Source: an uncultured Kiloniellaceae bacterium
Lineage (GTDB): Bacteria > Pseudomonadota > Alphaproteobacteria > Kiloniellales > Kiloniellaceae
Direction of reading: 5' to 3'
NCBI GenBank assembly: GCA_947493695.1
Contig: CANLSF010000002.1
Location: forward strand, 868,001-932,000
DNA length: 64,000 bases
Positions 9,020-17,118 of the stretch are shown piece after piece. Position numbers and translations under genes: made by a program. The stretch's first letter is position 1; every line of letters begins with the position of its first letter. The notes below the pieces were generated by a model. It made no database searches. It was given only the letters and a program-made list of their open reading frames with translations, and was not told the DNA's origin.

Positions 9020-10321
9020 ATGTATCGGAGCACCCGACTCGTCAATCGAAATCCCAATCCCTTTGTCGCACAGCTTCCAGGATCGAAGTCTTACACGAAC
9101 CGAGCCCTGGTCTTGGCCGCACAGAGAATTGGTGCAACGAAAATCACCAACGCACTTCACGCCGATGACACCCTGCTGCTGGCAGAATGCCTGAACCAGT
9201 TTTCCGGCCTGAGCGTCGAAAAAACCGATGACGGTTTCCAGGTTGTTCGCAGCGCAAAACAGCTTGGCGCGCCCGAAAAAGAACTCTTTATCGGAGGTGC
9301 CGGAACGCCCGCACGCCTCTTGATCGCATTCGCAACAGCGGCTGAAGGCGCGACCGCCATCACCGGCAATGACCGGCTCTGCGAACGACCCATGAACGAC
9401 ATCATCGATAGTTTGCGGGATGCAGGCTACCACATCGAAGAATTGGGAACGCCCGGCTGTTTACCGCTGCGCGTCCATAGCGGCAGCCCCGCACATCGGC
9501 GATGGAAGATCAGCGGTAGCGTGTCGTCGCAGTTTACCACATCACTCCTGATTCACGCGGCACAGGTGCCAGGAGATCCGGTCGAGATTGAAGTCCGGGA
9601 TCATCTTGTCTCGAAGCCCTACGTACGCATGACGTTACGGATGATGAAAGACTGTGGGATCAAGGTGGAGACAATTGATCCAGCGCGCTTCCGGGTTTTC
9701 CCGACTCAACCAGACGTCGACAGGATCCCGATTGAAGCCGATGCGTCCGCCATGTCTTATATGCTTGGCGCAGCGGCCATCACACGAAGCCGTGTTGTCG
9801 TTCCAAGCATTGACCTCTCCTCTGCACAGGGTGATGTGGGGTTTGCGAAGGTCCTCCAGAAGATGGGTTGTGATCTTGATGGCCGAGACGGGAAAATTCT
9901 TCTCACCGGCGCACCGCTGCGCGGCCTGACCGTCGATATGGAAGACATGCCGGACACAGTATTGACGCTTGCCGCGGTCGCACCCTTTGCTCAGGGCCCC
10001 ACGAAAATTACCAACATTGCCAATTTGCGCGTCAAGGAATGCGACCGTATCCACGCCGCCTCAGAAGGCCTGGGACGCCTCGGTGTAAAAAGCGGTGAAG
10101 GACCGGACTATCTGATAGTCACCCCGGGTGAGTCTCTCAACGCAGGTCGGATCAGTACCTATGACGATCACCGGGTTGCCATGGCGTTTTCACTCGCCGG
10201 CTTGATGCAGGAGGGGATCGAAATAGAAGACCCCGACTGTGTCGGCAAATCCTTCCCGAACTACTGGGCTGAGCTTTCACGTTTCCAGGAACACCACTCG
10301 GCATTGGAAGTTGCGTTATGA
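9020..10321 (+). CDS. EPSP-synthase homologue (AroA-like); candidate arsenoenolpyruvate synthase
   Basis: This 433-residue protein is a full-length homologue of 3-phosphoshikimate 1-carboxyvinyltransferase, which transfers enolpyruvyl from PEP. Conserved residues include the PGSKSYTNR loop (K23, S24, R28), AGTPAR, CERP, GSVSSQF, NLRVKECDR and DDHRVAMAF; the usual T in VKETDR is C here. It starts an operon of overlapping genes with no other shikimate gene nearby, so it is probably not the housekeeping aroA. In streptomycete arseno-organic clusters an AroA paralogue beside a phosphoglycerate-mutase paralogue was proposed to make arsenoenolpyruvate. The same pairing here, upstream of arsenite oxidase, supports that role. 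A plain second EPSP synthase remains possible. Confidence 0.82.
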   Translation: MYRSTRLVNRNPNPFVAQLPGSKSYTNRALVLAAQRIGATKITNALHADDTLLLAECLNQFSGLSVEKTDDGFQVVRSAKQLGAPEKELFIGGAGTPARLLIAFATAAEGATAITGNDRLCERPMNDIIDSLRDAGYHIEELGTPGCLPLRVHSGSPAHRRWKISGSVSSQFTTSLLIHAAQVPGDPVEIEVRDHLVSKPYVRMTLRMMKDCGIKVETIDPARFRVFPTQPDVDRIPIEADASAMSYMLGAAAITRSRVVVPSIDLSSAQGDVGFAKVLQKMGCDLDGRDGKILLTGAPLRGLTVDMEDMPDTVLTLAAVAPFAQGPTKITNIANLRVKECDRIHAASEGLGRLGVKSGEGPDYLIVTPGESLNAGRISTYDDHRVAMAFSLAGLMQEGIEIEDPDCVGKSFPNYWAELSRFQEHHSALEVAL

Positions 10322-11118
10322 CCTATGCAGATGCTTCGCAAAGCACACTCTACACCGAAGAATATTCGCAGGATTTCGCTGACTCCTTTGACGGCATTGC
10401 GGGCTGGGAAGCCCGTTCGGCTGCAGAGGGAGATCATTTGACATCTCTATTGAGACAGCACGGTGCGCAGCGTGTCCTCGACGCTGCCTGTGGTACCGGC
10501 TTCCACCTGGCGCTTCTTGCTGATCGGGGTTTCGAGTTACTCGGAAGCGACGGTGCCCCGGCAATGATCGAAAGAGCACGCGTCAATCTGGCAGCGCGAA
10601 ACCTGCAGATGCCCCTTGAAGTGTGTGACTGGCGAACCTTATCGCAGAAGATGGGTTCCGGTTTCGATGCCGTTCTTTGCCTCGGCGACTCCTTCGCACA
10701 TCTTCTAAGCAGCGACATGCAGTTAACGGTGTTGCGGCAGTTTGCTGCCGTCCTCAAACCCGGCGGTATCGTCATTATCGATCATCGCAACTACGACCGG
10801 GTCGTCGAAGCCGGCACCTACATTGAAAAACCGAGCGGGTACTGTTGTTGCGGCGATGCCCCACCGCGAACCCTGACAATCGACGAGGATGGTCTGGTAA
10901 ACTGCCATTACAGATCTTCGGACGGTAAGGAGTTTTCCTTCAGAACCTTTCCTGTTCGCCGCAGCGAATTTGCAGCCAATCTGCGTCAGGCAGGCTTTGC
11001 GCAAATAAAAACTCTCATCGAAGGTCGTGAGAGCGCTAGCGCAGCTGCCATAGATGAATCGGATTTTCTGATTGAAGTGGCCGTCAAAGTACATCCTGCA
11101 CCTGAGACCATGGCGTGA
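10318..11118 (+). CDS. Class I SAM methyltransferase, glycine N-methyltransferase-like
   Basis: This 266-residue methyltransferase begins inside the stop of the AroA-like gene (ATGA overlap). Motif I is VLDAACGTG at residues 53-61. CLGDSFAHL and the DHRNYD segment at 155-160 match glycine/sarcosine N-methyltransferases. A CCC triplet at 176-178 is unusual and could bind thiophilic As(III); ArsM enzymes use several cysteines, but overall this is not an ArsM. In this operon it may methylate the arsenical or an amino-acid moiety. Alternatively it makes sarcosine, which the downstream sarcosine oxidase could use, though that operon is beyond the island. Confidence 0.8.
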   Translation: MTYADASQSTLYTEEYSQDFADSFDGIAGWEARSAAEGDHLTSLLRQHGAQRVLDAACGTGFHLALLADRGFELLGSDGAPAMIERARVNLAARNLQMPLEVCDWRTLSQKMGSGFDAVLCLGDSFAHLLSSDMQLTVLRQFAAVLKPGGIVIIDHRNYDRVVEAGTYIEKPSGYCCCGDAPPRTLTIDEDGLVNCHYRSSDGKEFSFRTFPVRRSEFAANLRQAGFAQIKTLIEGRESASAAAIDESDFLIEVAVKVHPAPETMA

Positions 11119-12593
11119 GCGACGTGAAAACAGCACTCATTATCTTAGATGGCATGGGCCTCTCCGAGGATCCGGTGGGGAATGCGGTAACCCCCGAAAC
11201 CATGCCGTTCCTCTTTTCGCAGATGGATCTACATGGCCATGCCCGCCTCGCCGCATCGGGCGAAGCTGTGGGTCTGCGTGAAGATGTCGTTGGCAACTCC
11301 GAAGTCGGCCACCTCACGATAGGTGCGGGGCGCATTGTTCCTTCGACGCTCAACCGGATGGATCAGGCCTATACGGACGGGAGCTGGCAAAGACACCCGC
11401 TCTGGAGCGAGATTGTGTCCCGGCAACCTTGTCACATTGTCGGTCTGCTCTCCGACGCCGGCGTCCACGGACACCTCGATACTCTCTGGAGAAGCGCTGA
11501 ACTTGCGGTTGCCAATGGTTGCACCGACGTTATCGTCCATCCTGTTTTGGACGGAGTCGACTCGCCCGCCGGCAGCGCATCCGAACTTCTTCAGAGACTT
11601 CGGCAAAAGCTCTCTGATTTACCGCACCTACGCCTCGGCATGGTTATGGGGCGGAAGTGTTTTTGCGACCGAAGCGGATCTCCAGAACCGGCCAGGCAGT
11701 TCGTCGAGGCACTGAGCAACATTCCAAACCTGCCCAGCTTTGATGAAAGTGCGTTGGCAAAAATCGAAAACGAACGTGATTTCGAACCGCACGGCAACCC
11801 GGGAGTTACGGGAGCCCGGGCACGAGAAACTATCGTTCTGACCAGCCACCGCGCGGACCGGGCCGTCCAGGTCGCGCGTGTCATGCGGGAAAATTTCCGT
11901 GTTTTCGCTCCAATCGCGCTGCCGGACGCCGTTCCTGCCGAACAGACCTTCTTCCCGTCAACACCTCTGCAGGACGGGTTGGCCGTAGAGCTTGCAGCCG
12001 CGGGCCTGGAGACCACCCGCATTGCTGAAGACTGCAAATTTCCGCATGTGACTTCCTTCTTCAACGGATTGAATGAAACGATCACGTCGCACAGCTTTCC
12101 GATTCCAACGCCGGCAGAGGACGACTTACCGAACCAACCCGAGATGTCTGCGGACCAGGTGGCGGATAAGGTCATCGACGAAATCGAGACAGGAAGCAGT
12201 CATCTTCTGGTCGTCAACATCGCCAACCTGGACCAAATAGGTCATCTCGGCCGGTTGGATCTCGCAAAAATCGCGGCTGCCAAGGTCGATGCGGTGGCGC
12301 AGCGTATTTGTGAAGCAGCCGCACGTCACTCCTGGAACACCCTTTTCGTTGCGGATCACGGGAACGCCGATCGCGTCGAGACAGAGACCGGAAAAGCCTT
12401 TGGCTCGCACACTGCGCGACCAGTCCCGTTTATTGTTGTTCCAAGCCCAGGACACCACGTGACCTGGCGAGTGCACGAAGGAAGTCTCGCCAATGTTGCC
12501 TCGTCCGTGTTGGCGTCAATGATGAAGCCTTGTCCTGCCTCCATGCATCCCCCGCTGCTGGACTTTCAGCCGCGGCAAGTAGAGGCGCCGTAG
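11115..12593 (+). CDS. Phosphoglycerate mutase (2,3-BPG-independent) homologue; candidate arsenopyruvate mutase
   Basis: This 492-residue member of the alkaline-phosphatase superfamily starts with GTG overlapping the methyltransferase stop (GTGA). The metal and nucleophile residues of GpmI are kept: D12, S62 in GNSEVGH, D373 and H377 in NLDQIGH, D414-H415 and H432. Substrate-loop residues differ: the canonical GRDTPP reads GVDSPA at 147-152 (the arginine is lost) and GGVHSH reads AGVHGH. That pattern of intact chemistry with a changed pocket fits recruitment to a new substrate. In streptomycetes such a paralogue was proposed to rearrange arsenoenolpyruvate into a C-As bonded product. A normal glycolytic role is less likely in this operon. 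Confidence 0.82.
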   Translation: MSDVKTALIILDGMGLSEDPVGNAVTPETMPFLFSQMDLHGHARLAASGEAVGLREDVVGNSEVGHLTIGAGRIVPSTLNRMDQAYTDGSWQRHPLWSEIVSRQPCHIVGLLSDAGVHGHLDTLWRSAELAVANGCTDVIVHPVLDGVDSPAGSASELLQRLRQKLSDLPHLRLGMVMGRKCFCDRSGSPEPARQFVEALSNIPNLPSFDESALAKIENERDFEPHGNPGVTGARARETIVLTSHRADRAVQVARVMRENFRVFAPIALPDAVPAEQTFFPSTPLQDGLAVELAAAGLETTRIAEDCKFPHVTSFFNGLNETITSHSFPIPTPAEDDLPNQPEMSADQVADKVIDEIETGSSHLLVVNIANLDQIGHLGRLDLAKIAAAKVDAVAQRICEAAARHSWNTLFVADHGNADRVETETGKAFGSHTARPVPFIVVPSPGHHVTWRVHEGSLANVASSVLASMMKPCPASMHPPLLDFQPRQVEAP

Positions 12594-12595
12594 CT

Positions 12596-13483
12596 ATGTC
12601 TCTGCACTTGACTGTTGATTTGTTATCGCCCGCAGAATGCCCCGAAAATATAGGACTTCTTGTTCCCGTCCCTCCAGAAACCGGACTTCAGTCTCTGGAG
12701 AAGGTCACCATTGCGGGGGCTGAGGTTATTGATCGCCATCATGCGGTTAGCGGCCATCAGGAAGCTCTGCTTGTCTTGCCGCGGCGCGGCCAGCCGATAG
12801 TGATCAACTATGCGCTAAAACTAGGCGGCAAGAGTCCTGCAGGGATGTTCAAGGGACAGAAATCGTATACCGCATTGCCAGATGCCGTTTCTGAACGGCT
12901 GCAGAGACTATTGAACAACACGACGTCCATCAGCGAGCGCGAGCGTCTTGTCATCACATTCGCGGCAGACAATTTTTCCTACGGCCCCCGGGCAGAAATT
13001 CCTGTCGCCGCCCAAGTTCTATGCGGACTTGCATCAGGCAATTGCGTGGATATCAACGGTTTTCTGATTTCCGCAATGCTGCAAAACAACATACCCGCCT
13101 GCTACTTTGCGGGTTACTATTTTCCCGACAGCGATCGCAGCTCGAGCGCGGACGGCATGCACTGCTGGATCTCGACGTATTTGGACGGCGCGCAGCGCCA
13201 TTGGGATCTCCCTTATTCACTGAAACTCGGCAAACCTACGTTGAGTCCCGGTCTCGATCACATCGGCGGACACCACGTCGCCATGTCGACCGGCATGGAC
13301 CTTACATTCGAGGTGGGCGGCAGCGCGTTTCAAACCCACTACCTGGCGCAGCCTTTGTGGTTACTCCCCGCCGGTCGGGTGCAGACAGCCAGCGTCGAAT
13401 GCCACGCACAGCCTTTTTCCACCGTTCGAAACGACACCATCCCAAAAAACGAGGCACTCTCGCAAATTCAAAACAACCTTTGA
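12596..13483 (+). CDS. Transglutaminase-like superfamily protein
   Basis: This 295-residue protein starts at ATG 12596, two bases after the mutase stop. Its centre has the transglutaminase/cysteine-protease-like triad: C150 in SGNCVDING, H189 in DGMHCWIS and D204 in HWDLPY. The N-terminal 90 residues form a beta-rich segment seen in many bacterial transglutaminase-like proteins. The family includes amidases, peptidases and enzymes forming amide bonds; the substrate cannot be named. Its place inside the operon suggests processing or conjugation of the cluster's product, for example hydrolysis or formation of an amide. No signal peptide is seen, so it is probably cytoplasmic. Confidence 0.72.
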   Translation: MSLHLTVDLLSPAECPENIGLLVPVPPETGLQSLEKVTIAGAEVIDRHHAVSGHQEALLVLPRRGQPIVINYALKLGGKSPAGMFKGQKSYTALPDAVSERLQRLLNNTTSISERERLVITFAADNFSYGPRAEIPVAAQVLCGLASGNCVDINGFLISAMLQNNIPACYFAGYYFPDSDRSSSADGMHCWISTYLDGAQRHWDLPYSLKLGKPTLSPGLDHIGGHHVAMSTGMDLTFEVGGSAFQTHYLAQPLWLLPAGRVQTASVECHAQPFSTVRNDTIPKNEALSQIQNNL

Positions 13484-13486
13484 GAA

Positions 13487-13927
13487 ATGGCAAAAGCGCA
13501 GAAAAACGAGACGACGGCAGACAGCCCCCCCTCTTCCGGGTCAGACAACCTGGCGGAGGATTGGGTGGTGCGCGCTTTCAGCGCGCTTGCCCAGGAAACA
13601 CGCCTTGCAATTCTGCGATTGTTGCTACGCCATGCACCCGGCGAACTCTCCGCTGGCGACGTCGCGCAGGCTGTTCAAATACCCCCCTCAACACTCTCAT
13701 TTCATCTCTCACGGCTTGAGCGGGCGGAACTCGTCCAATCGTGCCGTCGGCACAGAAACATTTATTACCAGGTCAACCTGATCGCGACCCGTGATCTTGC
13801 CGGCTTTCTGTTGGAGGAGTGCTGCAGGGAAACGAAGTCCAAGGCTCAGTTGGCGGCTTTTCTGTCAGGGGTCGATCAGGAGCAAGTATGGAAAAAGTGC
13901 GCCTCCACCAATACGGACCTGAATTGA
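13487..13927 (+). CDS. arsR: ArsR/SmtB-family transcriptional repressor
   Basis: This 146-residue winged helix-turn-helix protein has FSALAQETRLAILRLLLRH followed by the recognition region IPPSTLSFHLSRLERAELV. It lacks the classical ELCVCD metal site (the position reads ELSAGDV). It has other cysteines: SCRRHR in the wing, and a pair in EECCRE near residue 120 that could bind As(III). It starts three bases after the transglutaminase-like gene and 84 bases before aioB, so it is co-transcribed with the biosynthetic genes and is the probable arsenic sensor of the cluster. Ligand identity is inferred from neighbours. Confidence 0.85.
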   Translation: MAKAQKNETTADSPPSSGSDNLAEDWVVRAFSALAQETRLAILRLLLRHAPGELSAGDVAQAVQIPPSTLSFHLSRLERAELVQSCRRHRNIYYQVNLIATRDLAGFLLEECCRETKSKAQLAAFLSGVDQEQVWKKCASTNTDLN

Positions 13928-14010
13928 CACCCCCTTGAGCAACGCTTCACCCCCGTAAACTGTCAACTGTCTGGAACGCAAATTTCTTTTAAAGAACGAG
14001 GACACTGCGA

Positions 14011-14529
14011 ATGCTGAGAGATAAACAGTCGCTCAATCAAACCCGTCGCTCCTTTTTCAAGACCTTTGCAACTGCCGGAATTGCCACTGCAACAGCACCC
14101 TACCAGACCGCAAAAGCAGGTTTCCGCGCACGCGTTGACTACCCCTCGACACGCCTGGCCAACCTAAGAGATCTCAGGATAAACCAGCCCATCGATATCA
14201 ATTATCCAGATGCAGAATCTCCAGGTGTTCTTGTCAGGCTGGGCAGGAAGCTCTCAAACGGTGTAGGGCCCGATCAAGACATCGTTGCCTATTCAACTCT
14301 GTGTCCTCACGAAGGATTTCGACTGATTTACGACGCAACTGACAAGACTTTGAACTGCCCGGGACACTATTCACGCTTTGATACCGAACTTTCTGGTCAG
14401 CAGATCTTCGGAATGTGTAACCAGAGCCTGCCGCAGTTCAGTCTTTACCTCGATGACAAGGGCGACATCTTTGCCGATGGCGCTGACGAGCTGATCTATG
14501 GACGCACCAGTAACGTACTTGAGGGATAG
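14011..14529 (+). CDS. aioB: Arsenite oxidase small subunit, Rieske protein (AioB)
   Basis: This 172-residue Rieske 2Fe-2S protein is the small subunit of arsenite oxidase. The two cluster motifs are CPHEGF and, 16 residues on, CPGHYS. The C-terminal segment DELIYGRTSNVL closely matches known AioB. The N-terminus has a twin-arginine signal (TRRSFFKTFATAGIATA), so the protein is exported folded to the periplasm, carrying the AioA partner. In the complex it passes electrons from the molybdenum subunit to a cytochrome or quinone. It precedes aioA by 11 bases. Confidence 0.93.
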   Translation: MLRDKQSLNQTRRSFFKTFATAGIATATAPYQTAKAGFRARVDYPSTRLANLRDLRINQPIDINYPDAESPGVLVRLGRKLSNGVGPDQDIVAYSTLCPHEGFRLIYDATDKTLNCPGHYSRFDTELSGQQIFGMCNQSLPQFSLYLDDKGDIFADGADELIYGRTSNVLEG

Positions 14530-14540
14530 CGGAGTCGGCC

Positions 14541-17006
14541 ATGACCTACAAACGCGGAATAGACCAGCTCCCAATCCCACCGAAAGACGCCAGGGTGCAG
14601 AACGTAACTTGTGACTTTTGCATCGTGGGATGCGGCTACAAAGCCTACAGCTGGGATCTCAGTAAACAAGGCGGCACGGCGCCCGGCGAGAATGCCTTTG
14701 GAGTTGATCTCTCGAAACAGCAAGAAACCGAGTCTCCCACCTGGTATCAGCCTTCGATGTACAACATGGTTCAACAAGACGGTCGTCCGGTTCACCTGAT
14801 CGTTAAACCAGATCAGGATTGTGTTGTGAATACCGGGCTCAACTCGGTTCGTGGTGGTCGCTTGGCAGAAACGCGCTATTCAGAGCAGGCTGGCACCATG
14901 GTCGACCGCCTAACGCATCCACTCATCTGGCGCTATTCGCAACATATGCCCAGCTCTTGGGACGACGCCCTTTCACTGGTGGCGGATGTGACACGCCGTG
15001 TCATCGAGGAATGGGGAGAGGACGGCATCATCGTCTCCGCGTTCGATCATGGCGGTGCCGCTGGCGGTTACGAGAACACCTGGGGCACCGGAAAGCTCTA
15101 TTTCGAGAGCATGAAAATCAAGAATATCCGGATTCATAACCGCCCTGCCTATAACTCAGAAGTTCACGCAACCCGCGACATGGGGATGGGTGAGCTCAAC
15201 AATTCATATAAAGACGCCGAGCTCGCCGATACCATATTTTGCGTCGGCGCAAATCCTCTCGAGAATCAAACCAACTATTTCCTGGCACATTGGGTCCCCA
15301 ATCTACGCGGTACCACGCTTGTTGAAAAAAAGCGCCGGTTTCCCGCCGAGGCACACGCGCCGGCTAAAGTGATCATCGTCGATCCCCGGCGGACCGTGAG
15401 CGTGAACGCCTGCGAATACGAAGCCGGCAAGGAAAATGTTTTACACCTTGCGATTAAACCGGGCACCGATCTGGTGCTCATGAACGCTCTATTGACCGAA
15501 GTTGTCGCGCAGGGCTGGCACGCCCGCGATTTCATTGCTCAAAGCACCAGCGGCTTTGACACAGCCATGCAGGCCAATCGCACATCCGTCAAGGACGCCG
15601 CGGAGATCACCGGCCTCGCCCCTGCCGATATCCAAAAGGCTGCGAAATGGATCGCTGAACCAAAGGCTGCAAACCAACCGCGCCGAACAATGATGTGTTA
15701 CGAGAAGGGTTTGATCTGGGGCAACGACAACTATCGAACAAATGCTGCACTCGCAAATCTGTGCTTCGCGACGCAAAACGTCGGGCGTGAAGGTACCGGC
15801 TGTGTCCGGCTCGGCGGACATCAGGAAGGTTATGTCCGCCCGCCCGGCGACCACGTTGGCCGACCGGCCAGTTATGTCGATCAGCTTCTTATCAAGGGGG
15901 AAGGCCGAATCCATCACATCTGGGCGACCGATCACTTCAAATCGACGCTGAACGCCGAAGAATTCCGCCGCGTGTACCGTCGTCGTACAAACCTGGTGAA
16001 AGAAGCTATGGACAGCGTGTCCTATGGCGACCACGCCGCTCAGGTTGACGCTGTGATGAACGCAATCCGGCAAGGCGGCCTCTTCTCAGTGGATGTTGAT
16101 ATCCTTCCCACCCCTATCGGCCAAGCCTGTCATGTCGTCCTTCCGGCCGCCACCGCGGGAGAAATGAACCTCACCTCCATGAACGGAGAGAGGCGTTTAC
16201 GCCTGTCGGAAAAATACATGGACCCCCCAGGTGAGGCGCTGCCGGATTGTTTGATTGCAGCGCGCCTGGCCAATCACTTGGAGCAATCCTTCCAAGGAGC
16301 CGGCGATACCGAAACCGCAAAGCGGTTCCAGGGATTTGATTGGCAGCGTGAGGAAGACGCCTTTATGGACGGTTATCACAAGCACGCCGATGGCGGGAAA
16401 TATGTGACCTACGAGCGTCTGCGGGCCATGGGAACAAATGGTGTTCAGGAACCCTGCATCGGCTTCGACGGAGCCAGGTTGATTGGAACAGAACGCCTCT
16501 ATACAGACGGCCGCTTCGGAACCGATGACACAAAGGCACACTTTAAGACTGCACAATGGCGCGGTTTGCAGGCCGCAGGACGAGAGGAACAGCGCAAGCA
16601 GTTCCGGTTCCTGATTAATAACGGCCGTAAGAATATGATCTGGCAGAGCGCTTTTTATGATCTGCGCGTACCGTTCGTGCGGGAGCGCTTTCCCCTGCCC
16701 CCGATCGAGATGAACCCTAACGATATGGCTCTAATCGGCGTCGCGCCCGGCGATCTGGTGGAAATCCACAACGATGTGGGATCGACCCAGGCCATGGTGT
16801 ACCCCATGGAAAACGCACGAGAGGGCGAGTGCTTTATGTTGTTCTCCTCACCCTTGGGGCAGGTCGGTAACATCGTCAGTGCACATACCAACGAATTGGT
16901 GCTGCCAAACTACAAGAATGTTTGGGCGGACATCCGCAGGATCGGCCGAGCGCCGCAAGCGGATGGGATCAGTTTTAAAGCGCTTGAGTACCCCACGGAA
17001 ATCTGA
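14541..17006 (+). CDS. aioA: Arsenite oxidase large molybdopterin subunit (AioA)
   Basis: This 821-residue DMSO-reductase-family enzyme oxidises arsenite to arsenate. The [3Fe-4S] motif is CDFCIVGC (C24, C27, C31), and a serine (S102) sits where other family members have the fourth cysteine, as in characterised AioA. All four arsenite-pocket residues are present: H199 and E207 in HNRPAYNSE, and R423 and H427 in RLGGHQEG. Stretches such as FDHGGA and ENTWGTGKL are near-identical to those of arsenite oxidases. No signal peptide is seen, as expected because AioB carries the Tat signal. The related iodate reductase IdrA is an alternative, but the pocket residues favour arsenite. Confidence 0.93.
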   Translation: MTYKRGIDQLPIPPKDARVQNVTCDFCIVGCGYKAYSWDLSKQGGTAPGENAFGVDLSKQQETESPTWYQPSMYNMVQQDGRPVHLIVKPDQDCVVNTGLNSVRGGRLAETRYSEQAGTMVDRLTHPLIWRYSQHMPSSWDDALSLVADVTRRVIEEWGEDGIIVSAFDHGGAAGGYENTWGTGKLYFESMKIKNIRIHNRPAYNSEVHATRDMGMGELNNSYKDAELADTIFCVGANPLENQTNYFLAHWVPNLRGTTLVEKKRRFPAEAHAPAKVIIVDPRRTVSVNACEYEAGKENVLHLAIKPGTDLVLMNALLTEVVAQGWHARDFIAQSTSGFDTAMQANRTSVKDAAEITGLAPADIQKAAKWIAEPKAANQPRRTMMCYEKGLIWGNDNYRTNAALANLCFATQNVGREGTGCVRLGGHQEGYVRPPGDHVGRPASYVDQLLIKGEGRIHHIWATDHFKSTLNAEEFRRVYRRRTNLVKEAMDSVSYGDHAAQVDAVMNAIRQGGLFSVDVDILPTPIGQACHVVLPAATAGEMNLTSMNGERRLRLSEKYMDPPGEALPDCLIAARLANHLEQSFQGAGDTETAKRFQGFDWQREEDAFMDGYHKHADGGKYVTYERLRAMGTNGVQEPCIGFDGARLIGTERLYTDGRFGTDDTKAHFKTAQWRGLQAAGREEQRKQFRFLINNGRKNMIWQSAFYDLRVPFVRERFPLPPIEMNPNDMALIGVAPGDLVEIHNDVGSTQAMVYPMENAREGECFMLFSSPLGQVGNIVSAHTNELVLPNYKNVWADIRRIGRAPQADGISFKALEYPTEI

Positions 17007-17118
17007 AGCGCCCAAGCGCCGATAACCTCATCAATACTGTCGTCGCGGGATACGCGGTGTTAAAAAGGAGCAAACCGTCCTTGGAGCTCCGGCATCCAGC
17101 TTGGAATAACGATCCAGT

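Noticed and set aside
13928-14010. Sigma54 promoter upstream of aioB
   Set aside because: TGGAAC is present but the -12 GC element is missing at the required spacing.
14541-17006. Iodate reductase (IdrA) or other DMSO-reductase family member
   Set aside because: AioB-like partner, serine at the fourth Fe-S position and the four arsenite-pocket residues favour arsenite oxidase.
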